Source: Paraflavitalea sp. CAU 1676 (GTDB lineage Bacteria > Bacteroidota > Bacteroidia > Chitinophagales > Chitinophagaceae). From it: a DNA stretch of 64,000 nt. Made by a program: the position numbers and the translations under genes. Numbering within the stretch: position 1 is the first letter of the stretch; every line of letters begins with the position of its first letter. Of the stretch, positions 26,751-34,971 are shown piece after piece. The DNA lies in contig NZ_JARHUJ010000004.1 of assembly GCF_029223285.1 (NCBI RefSeq), positions 186,001 to 250,000 on the forward strand, written 5' to 3'. The notes under the pieces were generated by a model. It was not told the origin of the DNA. It ran no database searches and saw only the letters and a list, made by a program, of their open reading frames with translations.

Positions 26751-28138
26751 TCTTCCACACGCATATTTCGCTGCGCCCAAACCGACCGGAGCTTAAACAT
26801 TGGGATGCGGAACAGGTTGGCCAGTGGATGCTTCAAGGCACGGTGATAATACATTTCATTATTGATCATCTCGATAGCATAATCATAATACCGGCGGTTG
26901 TACGTGCGCTTAAAATCGATATCGCGGTCGGTACTCGATTCCCATTCCAGTTGTTGCACAAAGCGATCTTCCACTTCGGCATAAAGTGGGGTTCCCTTGA
27001 TAGGGTAAGTTACAGTAATCGTGAAAAGATCGGGCTCGGCCGATTTCAGGTGATGAACCGTTTCAAAAATATCTTCCTTCGTTTCTCCGGGGTAACCCAC
27101 CATGATAAACGTACCGGCCTGTAAGCCATGATGGCGGGCCAGCCTGATCATATCACGTACCTGCCCCACTTCCACCCGGCGGTCCATCAGGTCGATGATC
27201 TTCTGTGAACCACTTTCGGCCCCGATCCACACCCGGAAGCAGCCACTGGCCTTGAGTTTCAAAATAACCTCTTCATTCATGCGGTCGGCCCGGGTAATAC
27301 ATTCATACGGCATAACCAGGTTGCGGCTGGTCATTTCTTCGGCAAATTCATCGAGCCACTTATGGCTTACGGTAAATACGTCATCCACAAACCAGATGCT
27401 ATCTACCGAGTAATGCAATTTGATCCAGGCAATTTCGTCGGCCACGGCTTGCGGGCTACGCCGGCGATAGCTTTGTCCATACACGGCGCGGCTGCACCAC
27501 TTGCAGGAGTAAGGGCAGCCCCGCATGGTACTTACCGAAATGGCATTGGTGCCATGTTTCTGCTTCCAGGCGTCGAAATAAAGTTGCAGGTCAACCTGTT
27601 GCCGGTTGGGCATCGGCAACTCATCGAGATTTTTTAGTTTACCGCGTTCCCGGTTTTGTCGCACGCCATTTGTTTCATCCATATAGGCGATGCCATCAAT
27701 GGCGGAACGATCACCCTCGCAGCCACCTTCCACCCATTGCACCAACTCAAGCATGGTTTGTTCGCCCTCCCCCAATACCAAAAAGTCGGCCTGCTGCTCG
27801 AGGAATTTTACCAGGTGATTGCGCACTTCGGGACCGCCTAATACGATCTTTGTATGATCCAATGCCCGCTCGCTCCTGATGAACCGGATAATGCGCAGTA
27901 CATTCAGTTTGGTCATCAGGTTGGTATAAATGCCCACCACGGCAGGTTTGTCTTCGAGCAGGGTAGCGCACAGCTTTGCGAAAGAAGAGAACGTACTGTC
28001 GAATACACGGTTTGAATAGCCGTGTTGTTCCAGGTAGGCGGATATATATAAGATACCCAGGGGAACATAAGGCCGCATAATGGCTTGTTCCTTCTCATCT
28101 TCCCCGATAAAATATCCGTGGGTAAGCAGGATATTCAT
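26732..28138 (-). CDS. B12-binding-domain radical SAM protein
   Basis: A 468-residue protein. A cobalamin-binding-type Rossmann domain fills residues 1-140 (MRPYVPLGILYISAYLEQHG, then VLGGPEVRNH and FLVLGEGEQTML). A radical-SAM barrel follows, with cluster cysteines Cys208, Cys212 and Cys215 in RGCPYSCKWCSR, then WFVDDVF, RVWIGAESGSQK and TFIMVGYPGETKED. The DxHxxG lower-ligand motif of B12 is not present; the equivalent loop reads VFDSTFSS, so cobalamin, if bound, would lack a His ligand. It is the last gene of a coupled trio: its start overlaps the methyltransferase stop by 4 bp. Relatives include methylases, ring-forming enzymes and many uncharacterised proteins. Confidence 0.87.
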   Translation of the reverse strand: MNILLTHGYFIGEDEKEQAIMRPYVPLGILYISAYLEQHGYSNRVFDSTFSSFAKLCATLLEDKPAVVGIYTNLMTKLNVLRIIRFIRSERALDHTKIVLGGPEVRNHLVKFLEQQADFLVLGEGEQTMLELVQWVEGGCEGDRSAIDGIAYMDETNGVRQNRERGKLKNLDELPMPNRQQVDLQLYFDAWKQKHGTNAISVSTMRGCPYSCKWCSRAVYGQSYRRRSPQAVADEIAWIKLHYSVDSIWFVDDVFTVSHKWLDEFAEEMTSRNLVMPYECITRADRMNEEVILKLKASGCFRVWIGAESGSQKIIDLMDRRVEVGQVRDMIRLARHHGLQAGTFIMVGYPGETKEDIFETVHHLKSAEPDLFTITVTYPIKGTPLYAEVEDRFVQQLEWESSTDRDIDFKRTYNRRYYDYAIEMINNEMYYHRALKHPLANLFRIPMFKLRSVWAQRNMRVEERRGTA

Positions 28139-29007
28139 AACAATTCCTTTTTTAAAAGTAAATAGGTGTGGTCGGCGAGTGAGCTACAAACAGAAAACTG
28201 TTGCAGTTGATTTTCCAGTTTGCTCAACAGCGTAAAAACCTGGCGGTGACGGCGCATCGCAGGCTCCATATAAGAAGGCGGGATGAATAGCCCTACCGGT
28301 CTCCTCGCTTTGAGTTTGAATGCCGGTAGCTCGCGGAGAAACCGGCGTACTGAATAATAGTGTATTTCCTGGTGTACGTCGTCGTTCAGGCGGGCCAGTT
28401 GTGGTTTATGCGTCCAGCGCCGGAAGGCCTGGCGCAGGTTGGCCTTTGTAAGAAAGTAGCAGGTCTCCCACCAGCAATACTTCCCAAAGATCACAGCCGC
28501 GAGGTGTCCATCGCGCCGAAGCAGGGATGCTACAGATCGGCCGAAGGTTGACAATTGTCTGGGATCAATGCAATTAAGTCCGGCGAAATTGGAGAAGACT
28601 AGATCGTACTGCTCGCCGGCAAGGGTATAGCTGAGCGCTTCAAAAGAACAGGTGATGAATTGTGGCGCTGCAATAAGACTGTTGCCGGTTAATCCCCTAT
28701 GTGCATCCATTGCCATGCCGGTTATCCGGTTTGCTTCCGCTCCGCCATCAATCAATTTCATCCTGGCCTGTTTGATCATTGCGGCGCTTTGGTCGGTGGC
28801 GGTTACAGTATGTCCCATCGAAGCCAGCCACCAGGCATCGTCGCCGGTACCGCAATTGATCTCCAGTATCCGCAAGGGGCCCCGGTTGGCCAGGAAAGCC
28901 TGCAACCAGCTCCGGCTGGCATTTCGTTGAGCCTGCCCGGTGAGGCTTTGGCTGAACGACACATCGTAGCCGGCAGCCAGTACATCAAAAGCGGCTGTTT
29001 CATTCAT
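28135..29007 (-). CDS. SAM-dependent methyltransferase
   Basis: A 290-residue class I methyltransferase. Motif I is LRILEINCGTGDDAWWLA, and the following acidic strand is VTATDQSAAMIKQA; the post-II region LVFSNFAGLNC matches the family. The C-terminal part (LRELPAFKLKARRPVGLFIP) is typical of enzymes acting in polyketide, lipid or glycan loci. It lies between two B12-type radical-SAM genes, with an 8-bp overlap upstream and a 4-bp ATGA overlap downstream. That indicates translational coupling and probably consecutive action on one product. The methyl acceptor is unknown. Confidence 0.87.
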   Translation of the reverse strand: MNETAAFDVLAAGYDVSFSQSLTGQAQRNASRSWLQAFLANRGPLRILEINCGTGDDAWWLASMGHTVTATDQSAAMIKQARMKLIDGGAEANRITGMAMDAHRGLTGNSLIAAPQFITCSFEALSYTLAGEQYDLVFSNFAGLNCIDPRQLSTFGRSVASLLRRDGHLAAVIFGKYCWWETCYFLTKANLRQAFRRWTHKPQLARLNDDVHQEIHYYSVRRFLRELPAFKLKARRPVGLFIPPSYMEPAMRRHRQVFTLLSKLENQLQQFSVCSSLADHTYLLLKKELL

Positions 29008-30460
29008 ACGATAGTTTTTTCAATTGCCACCGCCCGATGAAGGTGCGGGGCAGGTAGAGGCAGGCGGCTGCCACTTTTTTAATATCGCTCAGCTTAACGG
29101 CAAAGGGATTGCGTATTGCCTGCCTGAAGGCAGCCCATCCCTGCCAGGTGCGGTACACGTGGTGCACATGCCGGTGCAGTTTCTTGTAGAAGGCAGGTGG
29201 ATAGGTGTTCCTGAACATCAATTGCAGTTCGTCCGAATCGGCCCAGTTGGATTTTGCCTTCAGATCATTCTTCACGCGTTCGTAGAAAACCGTACCGGGT
29301 AATGGATAGGAAACAGAAATGCCCAGTTCGGCCGGCATCAGTTGCCGGATCATGTTGATCGTTTTACGGATATCTTCCTGGGTTTCGCCGGGATAGCCAA
29401 ACTGTATGAAGAAAGAGGGGCGTATGCCGTGTTGCTTGAGCAGCCCGGTAGCCTGGTGTATCTGTTCGATGGTAGTGCCTTTATCCATCGCGTCGAGTAT
29501 TTGCTGCGAACCGCTTTCGGCGCCCATCCATGCGTTTTCGCAGCCAGCGCGCGCCAGTGAGCGTATATAGTTTTCCTGCACCAGCAGATCGGCACGCGAT
29601 TGAATCTTGAAACGAAGCGGTAATTGTTCCTGTTCGGTAAGGGAGGCAAATTCCTGGACCCAGCCGGGCTTTAGGCCGAAGATGTCGTCGCAAAACCAGA
29701 TATAGTCAAACTGGTAACGTTCTTTCAATAGCTTAAGTTCCTGCACCACATGTTGAGGCGACCTGGAATTGTAACGATTGCCATAGATCGGTTTGGCGCA
29801 CCAGTTACATTTGAAAGGGCAGCCGCGCGTAGTGGCAACGTTCATAGAGAAATAACCCGTGCTCTTTTGCCACATGGCCCGGTAAGGCGCCATATTCACC
29901 AGGTCCCAAGCTGGTAGGGGAAGACTGTCGAGATCCTTCATCACAGGGCGTTTGCCTGTTTTTACATCCGTGCCTTTTTCGCGATAGGCAAGTCCGGGAA
30001 TGGAAGTAATTGAAGTGCCGGGTGTATCGAGTGCCTGCACCAGTTCAAGCAAAGTCATTTCGCCTTCTCCCAGGATGATGTAGTCGGCCCCCTCATCGAG
30101 GTATTGCGCAAAATGATCAGTGGAGTCGGAGCTGCAGACGATCACGGTACAGCCTTGTTGCCGCGCGAGTTTGCTCATGCGGAAGGCTGCTTCCCGCATA
30201 TTGGTGAGGCACATCTTGGTGAGGTAGTTGAAGCCATCGTCGTACAGAACGAAGACGTCGGGCCTGAAGTTTTCCAGCAAAGGCAACACTTCATCGGGCC
30301 CCTGCGCAAACATGGTATCGAACAGGGATACTGCATAGCCATGTTCCCGCAGCAGCGATGCCGCATACAGCGTGCCCAGGGGGGCATAGGGTTGTCCGGT
30401 ATCCCATTGCTTGGGGTCGTAACGCAGGAAATAGGAATGGGAGAATAATAACTTCTTCAT
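29000..30460 (-). CDS. B12-binding-domain radical SAM protein
   Basis: A 486-residue paralogue of the neighbour two genes downstream. The N-terminal B12-type domain has QPYAPLGTLYAASLLREHG, with LFDTMFAQG where DxHxxG would stand, and YIILGEGEMTLLELV. The radical-SAM core has Cys214, Cys218 and Cys221 in RGCPFKCNWCAK, then YIWFCDDIFGL, NAWMGAESGSQQ and FFIQFGYPGETQED. Start MKKLLFSHSYFL at 30460. It is the first gene of the radical-SAM / methyltransferase / radical-SAM trio, preceded by a 96-bp leader that can form several stems (30469-30534). Confidence 0.87.
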   Translation of the reverse strand: MKKLLFSHSYFLRYDPKQWDTGQPYAPLGTLYAASLLREHGYAVSLFDTMFAQGPDEVLPLLENFRPDVFVLYDDGFNYLTKMCLTNMREAAFRMSKLARQQGCTVIVCSSDSTDHFAQYLDEGADYIILGEGEMTLLELVQALDTPGTSITSIPGLAYREKGTDVKTGKRPVMKDLDSLPLPAWDLVNMAPYRAMWQKSTGYFSMNVATTRGCPFKCNWCAKPIYGNRYNSRSPQHVVQELKLLKERYQFDYIWFCDDIFGLKPGWVQEFASLTEQEQLPLRFKIQSRADLLVQENYIRSLARAGCENAWMGAESGSQQILDAMDKGTTIEQIHQATGLLKQHGIRPSFFIQFGYPGETQEDIRKTINMIRQLMPAELGISVSYPLPGTVFYERVKNDLKAKSNWADSDELQLMFRNTYPPAFYKKLHRHVHHVYRTWQGWAAFRQAIRNPFAVKLSDIKKVAAACLYLPRTFIGRWQLKKLSYE

Positions 30461-30468
30461 AATCCGTT

Positions 30469-30534
30469 CAGGGCAACAGCCATCGGCTGCTGCAGTTCCT
30501 AAACAGTACGGCTGTCAGCCTATTAGGTTGCCTG
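30469..30534 (-). promoter_or_regulatory. structured leader of the radical-SAM trio
   Basis: GCAACAGCC at 30473-30481 pairs with GGCTGCTGC at 30485-30493 around three bases (nine pairs, one G-U). Alternatively CAGGGCAAC at 30469-30477 pairs with GTTGCCTG at 30527-30534 (one bulge). The two structures share bases and exclude each other, as in attenuators. It does not match a cobalamin riboswitch by eye. Confidence 0.35.
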
Positions 30535-30556
30535 AGACCAGCAAGAAGCCTGCACT

Positions 30557-31351
30557 TTATGCCATAGCAAGTACCCTGCTGGCTCCAGCATAAGGAACCT
30601 GGTCGATCAGCGTGGCACTGCGCATCACGCCAAACCGTATACCAATAGAGATCATGATGCTGAATTGTTCATCGGGTGGCACCAAGGGGTGTTGGATGTC
30701 CAGGCTCGTGGCTGGTGATCCCTCCACCAGCGGATACCATTCTGTACCACTTACAACAGGCACAAAACCGGCATATTCATTCACGGGAGCGTATCCCTGA
30801 GGTGTGTAAAACAGATCGGGGATGATACCGAATACAACGGTTATGGCATACAATGGGTGTGCTTTCGGTGCATGCAGGTTAATACCCGGGAGGAGTGCAG
30901 GAATATCCACCCGGACATGCAGGTTTTCTCTTAACACCTGGCAACCAATATAGGTGCGCACAATGGAATCAAAGCCCGTTTTTCTGTTGAGTGAAAAGCC
31001 TTCCAATATGGAGGGATAGTTTGATAATCTTATATGGCGTTCTCCATTTTCACTTCCTGTATCCAGCGCCTGGACGGGCTTCATCAGGGCATTGAGCGGC
31101 CCGGCAATATTGTGATCGGCCAGGGCTTTCTGTGGCCACAACATGCGCATGATCCATTTACTGGCAGTGGCCCTGCCTCCAAACTCGGCATTGATCCGCC
31201 GGGTAGTTTCAAACTTCGGATGTGTTTTGATCTTCTGTTTTGAAGCGCCACCCTTGCTGCGAACAATGGGCTGGTCTACGCCCCTCATTTTGTAGTAGGA
31301 AAAATTCCCCACCGATCCGGTCAGGGAAGCATCGGGATTGATACGTGCCAT
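30557..31351 (-). CDS. conserved-type hypothetical protein, DUF6266-like start
   Basis: A 264-residue protein from ATG 31351 (MARINPDASLTGSVGNFSYY); the frame extends 16 codons further but without a better start. The opening M-A-R-I, then G-x-V-G-N-x-x-Y-Y and IVRSKGG resemble the start of DUF6266-type proteins widespread in Bacteroidota, but the remainder (beta-rich, ending VPYAGASRVLAMA) is only loosely similar. There is no signal peptide or membrane helix. Function is unknown. It lies 96 bp before the radical-SAM trio on the same strand, and a repeat-rich region lies upstream. Confidence 0.65.
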   Translation of the reverse strand: MARINPDASLTGSVGNFSYYKMRGVDQPIVRSKGGASKQKIKTHPKFETTRRINAEFGGRATASKWIMRMLWPQKALADHNIAGPLNALMKPVQALDTGSENGERHIRLSNYPSILEGFSLNRKTGFDSIVRTYIGCQVLRENLHVRVDIPALLPGINLHAPKAHPLYAITVVFGIIPDLFYTPQGYAPVNEYAGFVPVVSGTEWYPLVEGSPATSLDIQHPLVPPDEQFSIMISIGIRFGVMRSATLIDQVPYAGASRVLAMA

Positions 31352-31449
31352 ACTTGTGTTTTGAGGTAAGCAATAAGCTCCGGCCAGTCTAATTTGCACC
31401 GGATTGTCTCCTTCTAAATATATAACATGTATTTTAAATGTAAAAAAAA

Positions 31450-31532
31450 TATATGTAAGCCGTAGATAAGCCGCCCCTTAAAAGGACAGTTTATCTACGG
31501 CTTATGTACAGCTTATATACAGCTTATCTACG
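31450..31532. repeat. 11-bp tandem and inverted repeat cluster
   Basis: Forward units follow without gaps: GTTTATCTACG (31489), GCTTATGTACA (31500), GCTTATATACA (31511) and GCTTATCTACG (31522). A perfect reverse-strand unit lies at 31461-31471, with a weaker one before it, so an 11-bp stem GCCGTAGATAA/TTATCTACGGC can form (31459-31469 with 31491-31501). Confidence 0.75.
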
Positions 31533-31623
31533 GGTTAATGGGTAAGCTATCGCCTGTTATACTAGTAGATTGGGTAGGCAGGAAATGTATTTTACCTGGA
31601 GGAGAGATTATGCGGCACGGGGA

Positions 31624-31660
31624 TAAAAAAAGCCCTGCCAATCAACAGATCGACAGGGCT
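31624..31660 (-). terminator. rho-independent terminator on the reverse strand
   Basis: Read in reverse: AGCCCTG, inner stem CGATC-TGTT-GATTG, CAGGGCT, then seven T. It lies 20 bp after the gene ending at 31680. Confidence 0.85.
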
Positions 31661-31679
31661 CAATGAATAAGTGAGCGAG

Positions 31680-32183
31680 CTATTTTACGGAGAAATAGAC
31701 ATAATTTGATGTAAAGATGTATTCCCGTTCTTTTGCTTCGGGGGCTGTACTGATCGACTGCAATAAAACCTTTACCCGGTAATCACCTTTTTTCAGGGTA
31801 CAACAGCTCAATAAATCCAGGTTGAACTGAAGTTGTTCTCCCTTCTTTAAAGAGCTGCAGGTACAGCAGGCATTTATGCATGGGTCTGGCACAGGCAAGC
31901 CCGGTACGCCATCAACACCGGGGAAAAATTCATAGGTATCTTTTTCTTTTTTTTCAAAACGGGGTGCTATCGAATTGATCGGACTGCCGGCATATTGCTG
32001 CAAAATGGCTGTATCCTGAACATGGAATTTTTGAAAAGAATTATTCTTTATTGATACGCTGAAAAGCGCTTTACCTGTTGAATCATCCTTGCCCTGTTTA
32101 CTAATTTGAATGGTAACAGGTTGGGCATGCCCAACACAAGCAATGAAAAAAAATAGTATAATCAATATTCCTCTTACTGTCAT
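31680..32183 (-). CDS. secreted cysteine-containing protein, unknown
   Basis: A 167-residue protein with a clear signal peptide MTVRGILIILFFFIACVGHA, cut after HAQ. The mature part begins PVTIQISKQGKDDSTG and has a cysteine cluster in the middle (DPCINACCTCSSLKKGE, then LLSCCTLKKGD), suggesting disulfides or metal binding. The C-terminal half looks like a beta-sandwich. No family is recognised. It is transcribed alone, with its own terminator downstream, between the radical-SAM genes and the glycosyltransferases. Confidence 0.75.
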   Translation of the reverse strand: MTVRGILIILFFFIACVGHAQPVTIQISKQGKDDSTGKALFSVSIKNNSFQKFHVQDTAILQQYAGSPINSIAPRFEKKEKDTYEFFPGVDGVPGLPVPDPCINACCTCSSLKKGEQLQFNLDLLSCCTLKKGDYRVKVLLQSISTAPEAKEREYIFTSNYVYFSVK

Positions 32184-32393
32184 CGCTTTAATGTCGTTGA
32201 GGTAAAGATGGGAGAAACTGAAGTTACTTGTTATGAGATTAGTAAAAACAATTCAGGAAGAGCCCGGTTTATACGAAGTATTATGAGTAAGGGTTGCCTG
32301 CCTAAAGGGGTAAATAATTTATTGTTTTTCACTGAATTGTATTGGGAGAATATTGTATAATATTGTTGGGGGCTGTTATGGCCGCAGCCCTGT

Positions 32394-33407
32394 ATGCTCA
32401 TGGATATCAGCGTCGTAATACCCACCTGCAACCGAAAGCAGCGTGTATTGCAGTTATTACAGCACCTGCAGGGATCTCAACATCCCCTGCGGGAAGTGAT
32501 CATCGTCGACTCGGGCGATGACCAGTTTGGAGACCATGAACTTTCGGCGTTCGCCGCGATGGACATACAATATGTGAGGGCCGAAAAATCGGTATGCATA
32601 CAACGTAACGAAGGCATTCGTCTGGCAAAGGGCGAATGGATATTTCTCTGTGATGATGATATTGAAGTGCCGGCCGATTACCTGCAAAAGATCGCCGCGC
32701 ATGTGCAGCAACATCCCGAAGCCGGCGCCGTATCGGGCCTCGTACTGCAACAGGAGAAAGGGGAGTGGAAAGCAGCGTACGACCTGCATTCGCCCATGGC
32801 CCTTTACTGGCATTACCTGTTCCGCTTGAGCATATGGGGCGAAATACGCTGCGCAGAGAATAATTTCCTGGTTCGCAACATTACCAGCTATTACCGGCGA
32901 AAAGGAAATCATATCACAAAGGCGGGTTGGCCTGTGATCACCGATTTCAGTGGTGATTATTTTACAACTCCTATATACGGACTGGGCGCTTCGGTGGTTC
33001 GCAAAAGCTGGCTGCTGCAATCGCCCTATGAAGAAGTACTTGATCGACATGGTATAGGCGACAACTACGGCGTCAATATCGGATTCCCGGTGGCAGGCGT
33101 ACAGGTATTGAACAACGCCTTTGTCTACCACCACCATGCAGCCGAAAACCGGCTGCAAAGGCCGCTGCAATATTACCGGCGCATGCTGGCCCTCGATTAT
33201 TTCAGAAGAACCAGGGCCCGCCAGTTGCCCGCCAGCAAAGGCTGGTTATTGTGGTCGCTCACGGGCAATATGCTCAGTTTTATGCGGGTGGGAGATCGGC
33301 GCATGGTGCGTGCATCGCTGAAGACGATCTGGCAAATTGCGTGGGGATCGAATCCTTATTACAAAGCCGCTAAAGCCAACAAGAAAGTGGTAGAACCTGT
33401 TTTATGA
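32394..33407 (+). CDS. glycosyltransferase family 2
   Basis: A 337-residue GT-A enzyme. The N-terminal DISVVIPTCNRKQRVLQLL is the nucleotide-sugar binding start, and Asp87-Asp89 in IFLCDDDIEVP is the metal/sugar DxD motif. A second acidic region follows at YEEVLDRHGIGDNYG, then a C-terminal amphipathic part. It transfers a sugar from a nucleotide donor at the cytoplasmic face of the membrane. The first ATG (32394) gives MLMDIS; the ATG two codons later is equally possible. A hairpin (GGGCTG 32370 with CAGCCC 32385) stands immediately upstream. It overlaps the next gene by 4 bp. Confidence 0.9.
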   Translation: MLMDISVVIPTCNRKQRVLQLLQHLQGSQHPLREVIIVDSGDDQFGDHELSAFAAMDIQYVRAEKSVCIQRNEGIRLAKGEWIFLCDDDIEVPADYLQKIAAHVQQHPEAGAVSGLVLQQEKGEWKAAYDLHSPMALYWHYLFRLSIWGEIRCAENNFLVRNITSYYRRKGNHITKAGWPVITDFSGDYFTTPIYGLGASVVRKSWLLQSPYEEVLDRHGIGDNYGVNIGFPVAGVQVLNNAFVYHHHAAENRLQRPLQYYRRMLALDYFRRTRARQLPASKGWLLWSLTGNMLSFMRVGDRRMVRASLKTIWQIAWGSNPYYKAAKANKKVVEPVL

Positions 33408-34942
33408 ATACCTGGTCGTCAACAGCAAGCCTTCGGCCTGCAACTGTTTTGTCGTACGAAAAGATCCTGTTATGGACGGCGGGATTGCTGTATGTGGCGA
33501 TCGCCGCCGGCGCCATGCTACGCCATGAGCCTTGGGGTGATGAAATACATAGCTGGAATATCGCCAAGGGAAGCGTCAGCTATGCGGATGTTATTTACAA
33601 TAGTCGCTTCGAGGGACATCCACCCACCTGGTATACCATCATGTGGATCATATCGCGGGTTACGCACAACTTCCTCTATGTGCAGGTTGTTCACCTGGTA
33701 ATAGCTTCGGCCACGGTATTCCTGCTGCTTTTTTATTCGCCGCTTCCGCTGCCGTCCAGATTGCTCATTCCCTTCGGTTATTTTTTCCTGTTCGAGTTTG
33801 CCGTGCTCACGCGCAACTATGCTATCGGCGTGCTGCTGGTATTTTGTATTTGCGGATTGCTGCGTCAACAGTTCAAATACAAAGCGATCCTGTATTATGC
33901 ATTGCTGCTGCTATTGTCGAATGGGCATCTCTTTGCCCTGCTGCTGGCCGGCAGCCTTCATCTTTATTACTTATGGTGGAATTATGAACAATACAAGTCG
34001 ACGAAGGGATTGGCGGGGCATATGGTTGCAGGCTTATTGGTGTTGCTGCCTTCTTTGTATTTCATCTTCCCGCCATCGGGTGGCGCGCTGGCCGTGCCTT
34101 TCTGGCTCGACCGGTGGAATGCTTCAAACATCATCATCACCATTCAATCGCCCATTCGCTCGATGATACCGGTGCCGGCCTGGTGGGAAGCGCATTGGTG
34201 GAATACCGAATTCCTGATGCAGTGGCAGGCGCACCATACCTGGCTGAAATATGTAACGCCGTTCCTTGCCGCAGCGATCGTTGTGCTGATGGTAAGCCTG
34301 TTGCGGAAAAGCCGCAAGAGCCTGCTGCTGTTTGGCGCCAACCTATTGGCTACAGCCCTGGTCAGTATCGTGGTGTTTCCGCTGGGATGTGCCCGGTATG
34401 CAGGGCTCATCTTTATAGGCTTCCTGGCAGCCTGGTGGTTGTATTGCTACGAATACCGTACCAGCCGCTGGCAGCAACGGCTCTTCAATGTCTTGCTGGT
34501 GGTGCAGATAGTGGCTACGGCTATTGCATTGAGCAGTGATTGGAACAAGCCCTTCTCAAACTTCAACCGCGTAGGCGGCTTGATGGCTAAGGTGCCGGTC
34601 GGTGAAAAGCTCGTATGCGATTATTGGGGCCTGAATGCGGTAGCTGCATTTACTGATCAGCCGCTTTATTGCATCGATCTGCAGCGGGAGGTCAATTTCC
34701 TGTTGTGGGATGAGCACATGGCCCGGCTCATGAAGCTGCCCCATCGGTATGCCGATGGCGCGACGCAACTTTTTCAACAAGGTCTGGATGGATTTTGGAT
34801 GATCTCTTCCGGCTCGCCCGCCGAGCTGGCTAAGGTGGATGACCTGTTCCAGCAAACATATAATGTAGCCCTCACAGACAGTGTAGGAGGTGCTATAGAA
34901 AAAGGTGGGAATGTTTACCTGTACCGGGTTGAAAAGCATTGA
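33404..34942 (+). CDS. polytopic GT-C-type glycosyltransferase-like protein
   Basis: A 512-residue protein with ten or more membrane helices and a soluble C-terminal tail. The first extracytoplasmic loop carries RHEPWGDEIHSW, the acidic Asp-Glu pair expected for GT-C enzymes that use polyprenyl-phosphate sugars, followed by FEGHPPTWYTIMWI, typical of the ArnT/PMT-like group. It overlaps the GT2 gene by 4 bp (ATGA), so the two are translationally coupled. A role on the periplasmic side, adding a sugar to a lipid-linked glycan, is inferred. Its build matches the protein at 7744-9375 only generally. Confidence 0.8.
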   Translation: MNTWSSTASLRPATVLSYEKILLWTAGLLYVAIAAGAMLRHEPWGDEIHSWNIAKGSVSYADVIYNSRFEGHPPTWYTIMWIISRVTHNFLYVQVVHLVIASATVFLLLFYSPLPLPSRLLIPFGYFFLFEFAVLTRNYAIGVLLVFCICGLLRQQFKYKAILYYALLLLLSNGHLFALLLAGSLHLYYLWWNYEQYKSTKGLAGHMVAGLLVLLPSLYFIFPPSGGALAVPFWLDRWNASNIIITIQSPIRSMIPVPAWWEAHWWNTEFLMQWQAHHTWLKYVTPFLAAAIVVLMVSLLRKSRKSLLLFGANLLATALVSIVVFPLGCARYAGLIFIGFLAAWWLYCYEYRTSRWQQRLFNVLLVVQIVATAIALSSDWNKPFSNFNRVGGLMAKVPVGEKLVCDYWGLNAVAAFTDQPLYCIDLQREVNFLLWDEHMARLMKLPHRYADGATQLFQQGLDGFWMISSGSPAELAKVDDLFQQTYNVALTDSVGGAIEKGGNVYLYRVEKH

Positions 34943-34971
34943 CGCTTCCAAGACATTAACGCGTGCGAAAT

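Larger units (their letters stand above)
31352..31679. other. intergenic region with tandem repeats and terminator
   Basis: This contains the 11-bp repeat cluster (31450-31532) and the terminator of the upstream reverse gene (31624-31660). It holds no gene. Confidence 0.6.

Noticed and set aside
26732-30460. Ribosomally made peptide (RiPP) cluster
   Set aside because: No short precursor peptide gene, peptide-recognition (RRE-like) domain or leader peptidase is visible around the radical-SAM genes.
31489-31532. Replication origin based on DnaA-box-like units
   Set aside because: Units differ from TTATnCACA at a conserved C, and no dnaA, dnaN or origin-type A+T-rich unwinding region is nearby.
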